Shown here: piece after piece, positions 1 through 8,203 of the stretch
Layout: every line of letters begins with the position of its first letter
Position numbering within the stretch: the stretch's first letter is position 1
Source of the DNA: Candidatus Gastranaerophilales bacterium
GTDB lineage: Bacteria; Cyanobacteriota; Vampirovibrionia; Gastranaerophilales; Gastranaerophilaceae
Assembly: GCA_944325615.1 (NCBI GenBank)
Contig: CALVAU010000079.1
Span: 1 to 16,009, forward strand
Length of the DNA: 16,009 bases
Direction of reading: 5' to 3'
Position numbers and translations under genes: made by a program
The notes under the pieces: generated by a model
Database searches by the model: none
What the model was told of the DNA's origin: nothing
Seen by the model: only the letters and a program-made list of their open reading frames with translations

Positions 1-1
1 T

Positions 2-1354
2 ATGAAAAAACTTTTAATAACAACATTAGTAATGATGCTGGGGCTTGCAGCTAATTCAACGCCTAACAACATTTACGATGCGATTTATGAATCCGAAATT
101 AATAAAGATGCTATATCTGTATCGGTAAAAACTGCAGATTCTGGGAAAGTTTTATTTGAGCACCTTGCGAATAAACCAATTCCGCCAGCTTCTACACAAA
201 AAGTAGTTACAGCTACTGTTGCTATGGATACACTCGGGGATAATTTCGAATTTAAAACCTCTTTATATAAAACAACTAATAATGAATTACAATTAAAACT
301 CAGCGGAGACCCAAATCTTACAAGAAGCGACCTAAACAGCCTGATGAAGGTTGCAAAATCTAAAAATATAATAGAACCCAAAGCTTTTTATATTGATGAT
401 TTTGTTATGGATAGCACAGAATGGGGCGAAGGCTGGCAATGGGATGATGATTTAAATCCTTTAATGCCCAAATTCAGCTCATACAACCTTGATAAAAATC
501 TTTTGACTATAATTATTGACCCTGCTCAAGTAAAAGGGGCTCCAGGTATAATTAAGCCTGAGACTTTTTATCCTGTTACTTTTATGAACTTATCCATAAC
601 CGGAGAGAAAAACAATATTGAACTTTCCAGAAACAATCACATATCTCCTGATATTATCACTATCAACGGAGAAATTAACAGCAGACTTTCTTTTAAATTC
701 CCCGTAAATTCACCTAAAAGATATTTTTCAATAAAACTTGAAGAAGCTATAAGAAATGCTAAAATTGAATTTTATGACAGATTTATACAACGCAAAACCC
801 CAACTAACAATATATATTTGGTTAGTGAAATTAAACATCCAATTGAACCAGTATTAGCTGATATCTATAAAAACAGCAATAACATGTCAGCTGAGACATT
901 ATTCAAAGTTGCAGGCGGAAAATTCGTAAACAACACAGGCGCAATGAAAAATTCCGTTAAAATGTTCGATGAATATTGCAAAAAAAACAACCTGAATAAC
1001 GAAAATATTAAAATTGTAGATGGCAGCGGGGTTTCAAAAAACAACCTTATGACTGCAAGTTTTATGACCAATTTCCTTGTATTACAAACTAAAAATAGTA
1101 ACTTTGAAAAATATCTGCACATATTCCCTACCGCTGGTGAAGGGACTTTAAACAATAGAATGCTCTATTTTAAAGATACAATTTATGCAAAAACAGGGAC
1201 TTTGACTGATATAAGCGCTATTTGCGGATATATCAAAACAAGAAACGGGAATTTAGTTGCTTTTGATATAATGATTAATGATCCAAAATCAAGTTCTTCC
1301 GCCAAGAAAACGACGGAAGAACAAATAATTAGAGCAATCTACAATAAGTATTGA
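2..1354 (+). CDS. dacB: D-alanyl-D-alanine carboxypeptidase/endopeptidase, PBP4 type (peptidase S13)
   Basis: This is a 450-aa serine peptidase that trims or cleaves D-Ala cross-links of peptidoglycan outside the cytoplasmic membrane. The three penicillin-binding motifs are in order: SxxK at S64-T-Q-K67 (nucleophile and base), SxN at S292-N-N294 and KTG at 397-399. The DGSG segment near residue 339, typical of S13 enzymes, lies between the last two. The N-terminus (MKKLLITTLVMMLGLAA) is a Sec signal peptide with a likely cleavage after A16/A17. Length fits the family (about 450-480 aa). The long insertion between SxxK and SxN is expected for PBP4. The ATG is at base 2, so its ribosome binding site is outside the window; the signal peptide at the very start supports it. 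The gene converges on the next one with five bases between stop codons. Confidence 0.9.
   Translation: MKKLLITTLVMMLGLAANSTPNNIYDAIYESEINKDAISVSVKTADSGKVLFEHLANKPIPPASTQKVVTATVAMDTLGDNFEFKTSLYKTTNNELQLKLSGDPNLTRSDLNSLMKVAKSKNIIEPKAFYIDDFVMDSTEWGEGWQWDDDLNPLMPKFSSYNLDKNLLTIIIDPAQVKGAPGIIKPETFYPVTFMNLSITGEKNNIELSRNNHISPDIITINGEINSRLSFKFPVNSPKRYFSIKLEEAIRNAKIEFYDRFIQRKTPTNNIYLVSEIKHPIEPVLADIYKNSNNMSAETLFKVAGGKFVNNTGAMKNSVKMFDEYCKKNNLNNENIKIVDGSGVSKNNLMTASFMTNFLVLQTKNSNFEKYLHIFPTAGEGTLNNRMLYFKDTIYAKTGTLTDISAICGYIKTRNGNLVAFDIMINDPKSSSSAKKTTEEQIIRAIYNKY
1293..1322. repeat. 9-bp perfect inverted repeat at the 3' end of dacB
   Basis: GTTCTTCCG (1293-1301) and CGGAAGAAC (1314-1322) are perfect complements separated by 12 bases, about 30 bases before the dacB stop codon. 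In RNA from either strand this would form a strong hairpin for so AT-rich a region. On the minus strand it lies just past the stop of the convergent 276-aa gene and is followed by a modest T-rich stretch, so it might end that transcript. There is no long T-run, so it is not called a terminator. Confidence 0.45.
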
Positions 1355-1359
1355 TATGA

Positions 1360-2190
1360 TTAAGCAGCATTAACTTTATTAAGAGAATACACTCCTGCAA
1401 TCAAGCCTAAGATTCCGGCCAAAATACCACCCATAAGGGAAGAATAAGTTCTTGATTTTGGAATATATTTTTTTATCAGTCTATAATCATTATTTAACGC
1501 TTCATTTTTAGACAAAGATGCAAGTTTTTCATACATTACATTTGCTCTATCAGAAATTGCACGACGAACTTTATCCCATTGTGCACTTATCGCCCTACCT
1601 TTATCCGGCAATTCCAATATAGCCTCATCCCGAGCATTTCTAAATGCAACTCTTGCTTTTTTATAAAGTGATAGAGGATGATCTACCGCAAGTTGCGCAT
1701 TAGCAAAATTCCTGCTTGCAGCCTTTAATTCCAGATGAGCTTTTATATCATTAGGTCTGCTACAAAGTTCTTCCTGTGCAGCTTCAAGCGTTCTTTTCAA
1801 GTTCATAAAATCAGTTTCTTTCAGAGCTTTTAAATATTTTTGTTTTGCAAAATTGACCTCTGATACAAACTTGTCCTCTACATTTACTTTTTCCACCATT
1901 TGACGCCACAGCTTTGCATTAGGAACGATTTTTTCTTTCATAATTTCATCGCCGGAAGAACGATAAATATGTGCTGCGTCATTCAAATTTTGCAGCGATT
2001 TTTTCTCTCCTTCTGTTGAATTTTTCATAACCGATGATGAAAAATGTCTTTCAAACGAATCGTTGTCCTGCATTAAAAGACGATCTAATGTGTATTTTTC
2101 CGGCGCAAGTATGTATCCTGCACCTAGCCCCAAAACGGCTGATCCTGCACCCGTGATAGACGGAGAGATAGTAACTGAATTTTCACCCAT
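1360..2190 (-). CDS. hypothetical protein with glycine-rich hydrophobic ends
   Basis: I do not recognise a named family for this 276-aa protein. It starts with a glycine/alanine-rich hydrophobic stretch (about residues 11-28, then APEKYTLDRLLMQ), followed by a long charged, mainly helical middle (about 35-240) with many Lys, Glu, Ala and Arg. It ends with a hydrophobic segment at about 252-270 (GGILAGILGLIAG) that has small-residue spacing like a glycine zipper. The two hydrophobic ends suggest membrane association, with the helical body on one face; this is inference. The start is firm: AGGAG lies seven bases upstream of the ATG. It converges with dacB and is divergent from the glycosyltransferase gene. 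My recollection is that similar glycine-rich N-termini are common among Gastranaerophilales hypothetical proteins, but I could not verify it. Confidence 0.8.
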   Translation of the reverse strand: MGENSVTISPSITGAGSAVLGLGAGYILAPEKYTLDRLLMQDNDSFERHFSSSVMKNSTEGEKKSLQNLNDAAHIYRSSGDEIMKEKIVPNAKLWRQMVEKVNVEDKFVSEVNFAKQKYLKALKETDFMNLKRTLEAAQEELCSRPNDIKAHLELKAASRNFANAQLAVDHPLSLYKKARVAFRNARDEAILELPDKGRAISAQWDKVRRAISDRANVMYEKLASLSKNEALNNDYRLIKKYIPKSRTYSSLMGGILAGILGLIAGVYSLNKVNAA

Positions 2191-2313
2191 ACTGACACTC
2201 CTATATATCCTAAATAACTCTATTTCGAAAACACCAAAAGAACTCTGTCACATTATTACTCATAAAATATTTTTTTGTGACTTTTTAGAACAAATTTTTA
2301 CAACTTGTAACAA

Positions 2314-2343
2314 TTGTAAAAAAAAGTTAAGTTATGGTATATT
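2314..2343 (+). promoter_or_regulatory. sigma-70-type promoter for the glycosyltransferase gene
   Basis: TTGTAA (2314-2319) and TATATT (2338-2343) are separated by 18 bases, and a TG at 2335-2336 makes an extended -10 (TGGTATATT). Transcription would start near 2350, leaving a very short leader that holds the AGAGGA ribosome binding site at 2352-2357. Confidence 0.5.
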
Positions 2344-2361
2344 AAAGAAAAAGAGGAAAAA

Positions 2362-3219
2362 ATGGAGCCACTTATAAGTATAGTTACACCAACATTAAAT
2401 ATAGTTGAAAAAGAGCACGCCGATGAATTTAATATTCTTGTCTCTTTACTTGAAATGCAAACCTATCCGAGAATTGAGCACATTGTTATTGATGGGGCTT
2501 CTACAGATGAAACAGTTGAATTATTGAAAGATTATAAAAATAAAGGATACATAAATTTTTATTCAGAAAAAGACACAGGCAAATTTCATGCGCTGAATAA
2601 AGGTGCTATGCGTGCAAAAGGTAAATATGTTGCATTTATTAGCTGTGATGATTTTTATCATGATATAACCGCAATATATGATGCTGTAAATACACTTGAA
2701 GCAGAAAATGCGGATTTTCTTTTTTCTCCTGCATATTGCCGACATCCTGAAAATTATACCTTTTTATTTATGCCTGCAATGTATAATGCTTTTCAGGTAA
2801 TGCCATGCGCTAGACAAGGAATGATCTTCAAAAGATCTATGCTTGAAGAAGAAAAGTTCTTTGATGAAAAATTCAAGCTTATGTCTGACCTCGATTTTAT
2901 AATCAGAATTTTAATGAAAAAACGCAAAGGTATTTACTTTGATACGAATTTCACAACATACAAACTCTCTGAAAAGACATTCAATAATGAAGAACAATGC
3001 ATAAATGAAACAAAACTTATCTATAGAAAGAATTTCAGAACAATTTGTCCATTAGATGACGATACCCTAGATGCTATGGCCAGATACTCTGATTTTCCAA
3101 AACCTCTTCTGGAAAAACTATCAGAATGTTTTGTACCAGAAGATAAAGAATTATTCTTAGAACGATGTGAGCAAATGCACCAAATAAGACTGGAATACTA
3201 TAAAAATGCTAAAAAATAG
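2362..3219 (+). CDS. glycosyltransferase family 2 (GT-A fold)
   Basis: A 285-aa cytoplasmic glycosyltransferase that would move a sugar from a nucleotide-sugar donor to an envelope or exopolysaccharide acceptor; donor and acceptor cannot be told. The N-terminal GT-A domain (about 4-110) shows ISIVTPTLN, the nucleotide-binding VIDGASTDET (D44), the SEKDTGKFHALNKG segment typical of WcaE-like enzymes, and the metal-binding pair D96-D97 in ISCDD. R150-type basic residues and an SDLDF motif follow in the second half. There is no membrane segment, so it is a soluble or peripheral enzyme. ATG 2362 is preceded by AGAGGA at good spacing. It stands alone between opposite-strand genes and converges on the next gene with three bases between stops, so no polysaccharide cluster context is visible. 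Confidence 0.88.
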   Translation: MEPLISIVTPTLNIVEKEHADEFNILVSLLEMQTYPRIEHIVIDGASTDETVELLKDYKNKGYINFYSEKDTGKFHALNKGAMRAKGKYVAFISCDDFYHDITAIYDAVNTLEAENADFLFSPAYCRHPENYTFLFMPAMYNAFQVMPCARQGMIFKRSMLEEEKFFDEKFKLMSDLDFIIRILMKKRKGIYFDTNFTTYKLSEKTFNNEEQCINETKLIYRKNFRTICPLDDDTLDAMARYSDFPKPLLEKLSECFVPEDKELFLERCEQMHQIRLEYYKNAKK

Positions 3220-3222
3220 TTA

Positions 3223-4683
3223 TTAGCCAAATGTCTTGAATGTAGATTCTGTATTCTTTTCAATAACTTTTGATACTGCATCCATTTCTGTCTGAATTGC
3301 ATCTTGTTCTGTATCTAACTGTTTTAATCTCAATTCAAGGTTTTTATCTTGAGCTTGTACAATTTCAATTTTTGCATTGATATCTTGTATTGCTTGATCG
3401 TATAAATATTTTTCGTGCTCATATTCATTCATAGCATCATTATATGCATCTTGATCGGTTACTGTGTTAGTAGTTAGCGGATATTCAGTATAAGTTCCTG
3501 TTCCATCATTATTTGGAATATGGATTGAAATAAATCTTCCTGAAGAATCTCTTTCTACTTTACATCCTTCAACTGCTTTTATTTCTTGAACTTTTACATC
3601 GCTGCCAATTGTATAGCAGTTGATATTATTTAAAATATTACCGTTTTCATCAACTTGATTTGCATTATTATCTATATCTGTTTTCTTATAGAAATATGGT
3701 TTTTGAGTACCTGTGGTAGAATCTGTTACATATCTTACATACCACATTTCTGCAGGAGTACCATACTTAGCTTCCAATTGTTCAGCCCAAGCTTGTTCTT
3801 CTCTTAACCTTGCATCAACTTGATCTTTTGTCATTGTAGATAAAGTTGGATCGTCAAAAGCTCCTTCATAATTTGTGATACTATTTACCTGATCATCTGA
3901 TAGATACTGTTTTTTAGTAACATCTTCAAACCCTTGTTTGCTGTATGTACCATCATCATTTTTCTGTGCAAGGGTTACATCTTTATCAGGGTCATTATGA
4001 CTACCATCCCAAAGTGAAATTATTAAATCATCTTCAGTAATGTCAGGCAAATCAACTCTATCACCGTTTTCATCTTTTTTATAGAACGCACCTGTTGTTT
4101 CATCTTTATAAACAAATTCTGCAGCTGTAAAATCTTCATTGAATAGTGTATATTCAAAATTAGCGATATCTTCAGCTGTACAAGGCACCATTGCAGCAAC
4201 AGATTCTGTTTTTTCTATATAATATCCGTCTTGATCTTGATTTACTGCATATTCTTTACCGCCAATAGTAATAGAATCTCCAACAGTTACATCACCTTCT
4301 ACATGGCCTAAAACTCTTAACGGTGTTGCACCAACAAAATATTGACCATTTTGAACATTAATTACACTTGTAGAAGCTGCAACTGGAACATAATCATCTT
4401 GCCATTTTGAAAGATAGCTCAAAGTATAAGTTCCGTCATTTTGTGCAATTAAAGCTGTTATTTCATTAGTTAAAGCACCATCTTCAAATGTGTAAACAGT
4501 TTTTGTATAGCTGTCAACAGAAGGAGGAGTAGGTACAGACATACCTAGCAGGTCATTATAATAGTTTGCAGACTGATTAGACAATGAAGTTCTTTGTTGG
4601 TTTATCTGTTGACCTTCGAACTCAACATTAGTCTTGCGAGCTGTCAAACCTAAAAATCTAGCTTGTGACGCTGCCATTCCCAT
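3223..4683 (-). CDS. leaderless protein with helical ends and variable middle (Melainabacteria-type ASQARFL family)
   Basis: A 486-aa protein of unknown function. The N-terminus (MGMAASQARFLGLTARK, then a Gln/Asn-rich helix to about residue 50) has no signal peptide or membrane segment. The middle (about 55-405) is acidic, rich in Thr, Tyr, Asp and Gly, looks beta-rich and contains short look-alike phrases (DGTYTLSYL, DGTYSKQGF, GTGTYTEYPL). The C-terminus (about 410-480) is a long coiled coil ending in KVIEKNTESTFKTFG. Helical ends bracketing an exposed variable centre is the layout of flagellins and hook-associated proteins, though I see no sequence match to them. From memory, similar N- and C-terminal segments recur in multi-copy hypothetical proteins of Gastranaerophilales. 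The ATG at 4683 has AAAGGAA ten bases upstream; ATG codon 3 is an alternative start. It lies 108 bases downstream of the metallopeptidase gene on the same strand. Confidence 0.85.
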   Translation of the reverse strand: MGMAASQARFLGLTARKTNVEFEGQQINQQRTSLSNQSANYYNDLLGMSVPTPPSVDSYTKTVYTFEDGALTNEITALIAQNDGTYTLSYLSKWQDDYVPVAASTSVINVQNGQYFVGATPLRVLGHVEGDVTVGDSITIGGKEYAVNQDQDGYYIEKTESVAAMVPCTAEDIANFEYTLFNEDFTAAEFVYKDETTGAFYKKDENGDRVDLPDITEDDLIISLWDGSHNDPDKDVTLAQKNDDGTYSKQGFEDVTKKQYLSDDQVNSITNYEGAFDDPTLSTMTKDQVDARLREEQAWAEQLEAKYGTPAEMWYVRYVTDSTTGTQKPYFYKKTDIDNNANQVDENGNILNNINCYTIGSDVKVQEIKAVEGCKVERDSSGRFISIHIPNNDGTGTYTEYPLTTNTVTDQDAYNDAMNEYEHEKYLYDQAIQDINAKIEIVQAQDKNLELRLKQLDTEQDAIQTEMDAVSKVIEKNTESTFKTFG

Positions 4684-4791
4684 GACTGTCTAGTTCCTTT
4701 CCGTTAGTTCCATTAATATGCAATACGGCAAATAGAATCTATAACTTTAGGAATTTAAGTCTTTTGTTACAAAAAGTTTACAATTATGCGT

Positions 4792-6399
4792 TTAAGCGTA
4801 AGTCCACCATTTCCAATCTGGCATAGGCTCATCTGCGTATGAAGGAAAACTTCCAATATGGTTAATAATAGTATTTTTTTCATTAGCTCCATCAACAGCC
4901 ATACTTAAATAACCTCTATCATATACATCTCCGCCAATGCTATCAAGATAATCTGCATCTGTCTGATAAGCACTGTATTCTCCCCACATAGTATATGTAA
5001 GGTAATAAAATCTGTTTAATTTTTCATCTGAAAAATAGAAATTTCCGTCTGTTGTATCAAATTCTCCTCTTGCGGATGCCTCTTGAATGAGTTTGTTTAT
5101 ATTTTTGGAATAGTAATCGTATTCTGATTTTGTAAGAGCACCTCTTTCATACATTATATCTATTACTTCCTGATCTACATTAGAAGGGTTTGCATATACA
5201 TCTAAATTTGAATAGGAAGCAGCTGTTGCATGCGTAAGTTCATGTACTAATACATCTATAAAATCAAATAAATCTGCACCCGGAGAAACATACTTATCAT
5301 CTAATGTAAGTCCAACATCCTGACCTGCAATAGTATCATCCTCGGTTGCATATATCATATATGATTTTCCGTTGTACTCTCCAAAAAATCCGGCTGATGC
5401 ATACTGCCCATTTGTCCATGCAACACCAGGCCCTTCTGTTTTTCCGGGATTTAAGTCTGCCATTGAAATTTGTCCGATATGAATTGAATTATATGTATCA
5501 TTTCCTTGCAGTAATCTTTCAAGAGCTTTCAATTGTTCTGTTAATCCTGCTGCCTGCAAGTAGTCTCTTGTCATATCAATCGCATATTGCAACTTGCCTT
5601 GCGCATCTAATCTGTCAAATTCACTTTGCAATTCATTAGCATAATTTTCTACTTTTGATTGGAAAGAAGAAACTGATGTTCCGATTTCATTACCAATCAG
5701 TTCTTTTATTTCATCTACAGTTAAATATTCATCATCATTTTTATTCAATACATCGAAAACTCTTCCTAAAGACCCAAAGAAGTCATAATTAGCATCTTCC
5801 CATTTATCATTTTGGGTAAATTGAATTAATTGTTCACGCGTAAGACCTTTTGTCTTTGAAATTGTTGGATCCTGTTCATGCATCCAATCAAACATAGTCT
5901 CAACATCATCAAATTCATCTATAAATGATGGTTTCGGCTCATCAGGTTCTTCTGGTACATAATCATCGTCATCTCCTGTACCTGGGTCAGTTGGATCTGT
6001 TGGGTCAGTTGGATCTGTCGGGTCAGAACCTTTATGATGCAAATCATAAATTATTTTCTTTATGTTTGCTATCCTTGAAGCTGACATATCCTCAATAGAT
6101 ATCGCATATTTTGTAACAGGAACTGTTGTTTTTATAACAGGTTCATAATCAACTTTTTTAATTATTACAGCAGAAGGTTTTAAATCTGTACCATTTTTTT
6201 GTTTAGAAGCAACTTCATCAGCAATGGAATAAATTGTCGCATCCGAATTTTTAGCAAGCATTTCTTCAACAATACTTTGCGTATTTATATTTTCAGCATT
6301 ATTTTGCACTTCTATATTGCAGGACGAAGTTTCATTCACTGAATTTTGAACCTGCTTTTTAGATATAAGTTGTAAAAATTGCGGATTAGTTATTTGCAT
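4792..6399 (-). CDS. zinc metallopeptidase (HExxH) with EF-hand-like loop and DPT-repeat linker
   Basis: A 535-aa protein. Residues 1-120 are of unknown fold and carry no Sec signal. A linker of Asp-Pro-Thr repeats (about 126-139) and an acidic stretch follow. A helical region contains a 12-residue EF-hand-like loop at 219-230 (NKNDDEYLTVDE, with hydrophobic position 8 and Glu at position 12), so calcium binding is plausible. The peptidase signature is H386-E-L-T-H390, with E387 as the general base. E474 in the downstream GEYSAYQTD motif is a likely third zinc ligand, as in gluzincins; this is inference. The substrate is unknown. The ATG at 6399 has AAGGGGAT upstream at normal spacing. The next minus-strand gene starts 108 bases on and is also leaderless; shared export or a protease-substrate relation is possible but unproven. 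Confidence 0.85.
   Translation of the reverse strand: MQITNPQFLQLISKKQVQNSVNETSSCNIEVQNNAENINTQSIVEEMLAKNSDATIYSIADEVASKQKNGTDLKPSAVIIKKVDYEPVIKTTVPVTKYAISIEDMSASRIANIKKIIYDLHHKGSDPTDPTDPTDPTDPGTGDDDDYVPEEPDEPKPSFIDEFDDVETMFDWMHEQDPTISKTKGLTREQLIQFTQNDKWEDANYDFFGSLGRVFDVLNKNDDEYLTVDEIKELIGNEIGTSVSSFQSKVENYANELQSEFDRLDAQGKLQYAIDMTRDYLQAAGLTEQLKALERLLQGNDTYNSIHIGQISMADLNPGKTEGPGVAWTNGQYASAGFFGEYNGKSYMIYATEDDTIAGQDVGLTLDDKYVSPGADLFDFIDVLVHELTHATAASYSNLDVYANPSNVDQEVIDIMYERGALTKSEYDYYSKNINKLIQEASARGEFDTTDGNFYFSDEKLNRFYYLTYTMWGEYSAYQTDADYLDSIGGDVYDRGYLSMAVDGANEKNTIINHIGSFPSYADEPMPDWKWWTYA
5984..6026 (-). repeat. short tandem repeat coding for (Asp-Pro-Thr)n linker
   Basis: On the plus strand an 18-base unit (GGGTCAGTTGGATCTGTT) occurs at 5984-6001 and, with one change, at 6002-6019, followed by a partial copy GGGTCAG. 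Each unit is two 9-base subunits. On the minus strand it encodes repeated DPT in the metallopeptidase linker. Repeat number may vary between strains by slippage, always in frame. Confidence 0.85.
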
Positions 6400-6513
6400 T
6401 GTATCCCCTTAACTAATTGTATATTCGACACATCCCAACCTAATCTTTAAAATTAATATATTTTTTCTTAACAAAACTTCACTAAAAATCATTGTTACAA
6501 GATAGTCATATAC

Positions 6514-6543
6514 TTGCAAAAGAATAATTCAATGTACTATAAT
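6514..6543 (+). promoter_or_regulatory. sigma-70-type promoter of the four-gene operon
   Basis: TTGCAA (6514-6519), an 18-base spacer and a consensus TATAAT (6538-6543). The start of transcription would fall near 6550, giving a leader of about 33 bases before ATG 6583. Because the promoter covers the in-frame TTG 6514 and ATG 6532, these upstream codons cannot be the start on this transcript. Confidence 0.65.
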
Positions 6544-6582
6544 CTAGGTATAGATATATTGAATTTATGTAAAGGATTGAGA

Positions 6583-7584
6583 ATGAGCCAACAAAAAATA
6601 GCAGTTATCGGATGTGGAATGTGGGGACGCAATATTGTCCGTAATTTTTACAATTTAAATGTATTAGATACTGTATGCGATATTGATGAAGAAAATCTCA
6701 AAAAAGTAATTGAATTATATCCTGGGGTAAAAGTAACAAGAGATTTCAATGAAATCCTAAATAACAAAGATATTACCGCAGTTGCAGTCGTAACTCCAAG
6801 CCATACGCACTTTAAACTCGTTAAAGCTATGCTTGAAGCGGGCAAAAACGTATATGTAGAAAAGCCTATTTCTACAGTAGCTCAAGAAGCAAGAGATTTA
6901 TCAGAGCTTGCACATGCAAAAGGCTTAGTTTTAATGGTAGGGCACCTTTTACTTTATCATCCTGCAGTTAACAGATTAAAAATGCTTGTAGAAGAAGGTG
7001 CTTTGGGTGAAATCGTTTATGCACAAAGTGACCGACTAAACGTAAATTACCATAAGAATGATAGAAGTGTTATGTGGGATTTGGCACCACATGATGTTTC
7101 AATGATTAGCTATGTTACAGGAAAGACTCCACTTAGAGTAATTTCAGCTATAGGATGTTCATCAGACAAAAATGATATTATCGACATTACTCATATAGGT
7201 ATTCAATTTGAGGACGGAGTAATCGGACATATTTCTGACAGCTGGATTACACCTAGAAAACACGTTACCTTACTTGTAAGAGGAACAAAGGCAACGGCTA
7301 TTCTTGATGATACCGTACCTGAAAATAAATTAGTTGTATATGATAATTTTGAACAAAATGCAACAAAAAATATTACAACACCTGATGTTTTAGAAATTGA
7401 ACCTTTAAAACTTGAATGTCAGCACTTTATCAGTTGCTGCGAAACCGGCAAAAAGGCTCGCTCTGACGGTGATAACGGTTTTATGGTAACTCAAATATTA
7501 GAAGAAGCTGAAAAAATCATGCTTGGAGAAAGGGTTAAAAAACTTGATGAAGTTAATTTTGCTCTTTCTAGAATGAAAAAGTAA
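6583..7584 (+). CDS. Gfo/Idh/MocA family NAD(P)-dependent oxidoreductase
   Basis: A 333-aa cytoplasmic dehydrogenase of the family that oxidises or reduces sugars and nucleotide-sugars. The N-terminal Rossmann fold has G10-C-G12-M-W-G15, followed by the family's E93-K94-P95 motif. The C-terminal alpha/beta domain has a GHLLLYHPAV segment and a WDLAPH170D171 motif; H170 fits the catalytic histidine position of nucleotide-sugar dehydrogenases such as the WlbA/WbpB type. The exact substrate cannot be read from sequence. Start: ATG 6583 is preceded by AAAGGA at six bases and gives the usual short lead-in (MSQQKIAVIGCG). The open frame extends 23 codons upstream to a TTG, but that part lies across the promoter. 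It is the first gene of an operon with a pgsA-like gene 13 bases downstream. Confidence 0.87.
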   Translation: MSQQKIAVIGCGMWGRNIVRNFYNLNVLDTVCDIDEENLKKVIELYPGVKVTRDFNEILNNKDITAVAVVTPSHTHFKLVKAMLEAGKNVYVEKPISTVAQEARDLSELAHAKGLVLMVGHLLLYHPAVNRLKMLVEEGALGEIVYAQSDRLNVNYHKNDRSVMWDLAPHDVSMISYVTGKTPLRVISAIGCSSDKNDIIDITHIGIQFEDGVIGHISDSWITPRKHVTLLVRGTKATAILDDTVPENKLVVYDNFEQNATKNITTPDVLEIEPLKLECQHFISCCETGKKARSDGDNGFMVTQILEEAEKIMLGERVKKLDEVNFALSRMKK

Positions 7585-7597
7585 AAGGGATAGGATT

Positions 7598-8203
7598 ATG
7601 GCAAACTTTATATCATTATTAAGAATATTTATAGCATTTTTTGCAATTTTGTTTTTATTTATACCGACACCTTGGGCTGGAGTCAGCGCAATTATTCTTA
7701 CAATAATAGCCTTTGCAATGGACGGACTTGACGGTTACATCGCAAGGAAATTTAACGAAACTTCAGACTTAGGATCAGTTATTGACATAATGGGTGATAG
7801 AATCGTTGAAATGTCATATTGGATTGCATTTTCAACGCTAGGTTGGATTTGGATTATTTTTCCGCTTGTCGCAGTCACAAGAGCTTTTGTTACTGACAGC
7901 TTGAGAAGTGTTGCATTAGCTCAAGGCTACACAGCATTTGGTGAAAAATCAATGCAATCAAGTAAAATCGGAAACTTTATCTGTGCTTCAAAATTTATGA
8001 GAATTTCTTATGCTGTTGCTAAAGTTTTAGCATTTATTACAATAATTGCAGCTCATATACCAGGATATGAAATGTATCCGATATCTTTCACTTTGGAAAA
8101 AATCGGTTTATGGCTTGCTACAATAGCAATCATTTTCTGTGTAGTAAGGGGCCTGCCTGTTGTTGTTGAAAGTAAAAAGTTATTCGAGAAAACCAATGGC
8201 TAA
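7598..8203 (+). CDS. pgsA: CDP-alcohol phosphatidyltransferase, probably phosphatidylglycerophosphate synthase
   Basis: A 201-aa integral membrane enzyme that moves a phosphatidyl group from CDP-diacylglycerol to an alcohol. The complete family signature is present: D42xxD45G46xxA49R50, eight residues, G59xxxD63xxxD67; these Asp residues bind the two metals and the CDP. About six hydrophobic segments are visible (for example 8-22, 27-41, 71-90, 146-160, 178-193). The N-terminal NFISLLRIFIA and the VTRAFVTDSLRSVALAQG segment after the third helix resemble PgsA, so glycerol-3-phosphate is the likeliest acceptor; another family member is possible. The ATG has TAGGA a few bases upstream. Its last eight bases overlap the start of trmL (ATGGCTAA), which suggests translational coupling. 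Confidence 0.85.
   Translation: MANFISLLRIFIAFFAILFLFIPTPWAGVSAIILTIIAFAMDGLDGYIARKFNETSDLGSVIDIMGDRIVEMSYWIAFSTLGWIWIIFPLVAVTRAFVTDSLRSVALAQGYTAFGEKSMQSSKIGNFICASKFMRISYAVAKVLAFITIIAAHIPGYEMYPISFTLEKIGLWLATIAIIFCVVRGLPVVVESKKLFEKTNG

Noticed and set aside
3207..3228. GCTAA/TTAGC inverted repeat at the convergent stops of the glycosyltransferase and filament-like genes as a bidirectional terminator
   Set aside because: The stem is only five bases, weak and with no U-run on either side.
5346..5639. 97-codon plus-strand frame opposite the metallopeptidase gene
   Set aside because: It is antisense to a gene with clear motifs, lacks a ribosome binding site and has no family features.
5984..6026. 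Regular short repeats that might suggest a CRISPR array
   Set aside because: The 9/18-base units are contiguous, without spacers, and code for a DPT linker in frame.
6514..6582. 23 extra in-frame codons upstream of the oxidoreductase ATG, starting at TTG 6514
   Set aside because: A TTGCAA-18-TATAAT promoter covers this stretch and ATG 6583 has a good AAAGGA site and the normal family start.
8160..8195. 12-codon upstream extension of trmL
   Set aside because: It lies inside the pgsA-like gene, lacks a ribosome binding site and is not part of the family; ATG 8196 gives the standard start.
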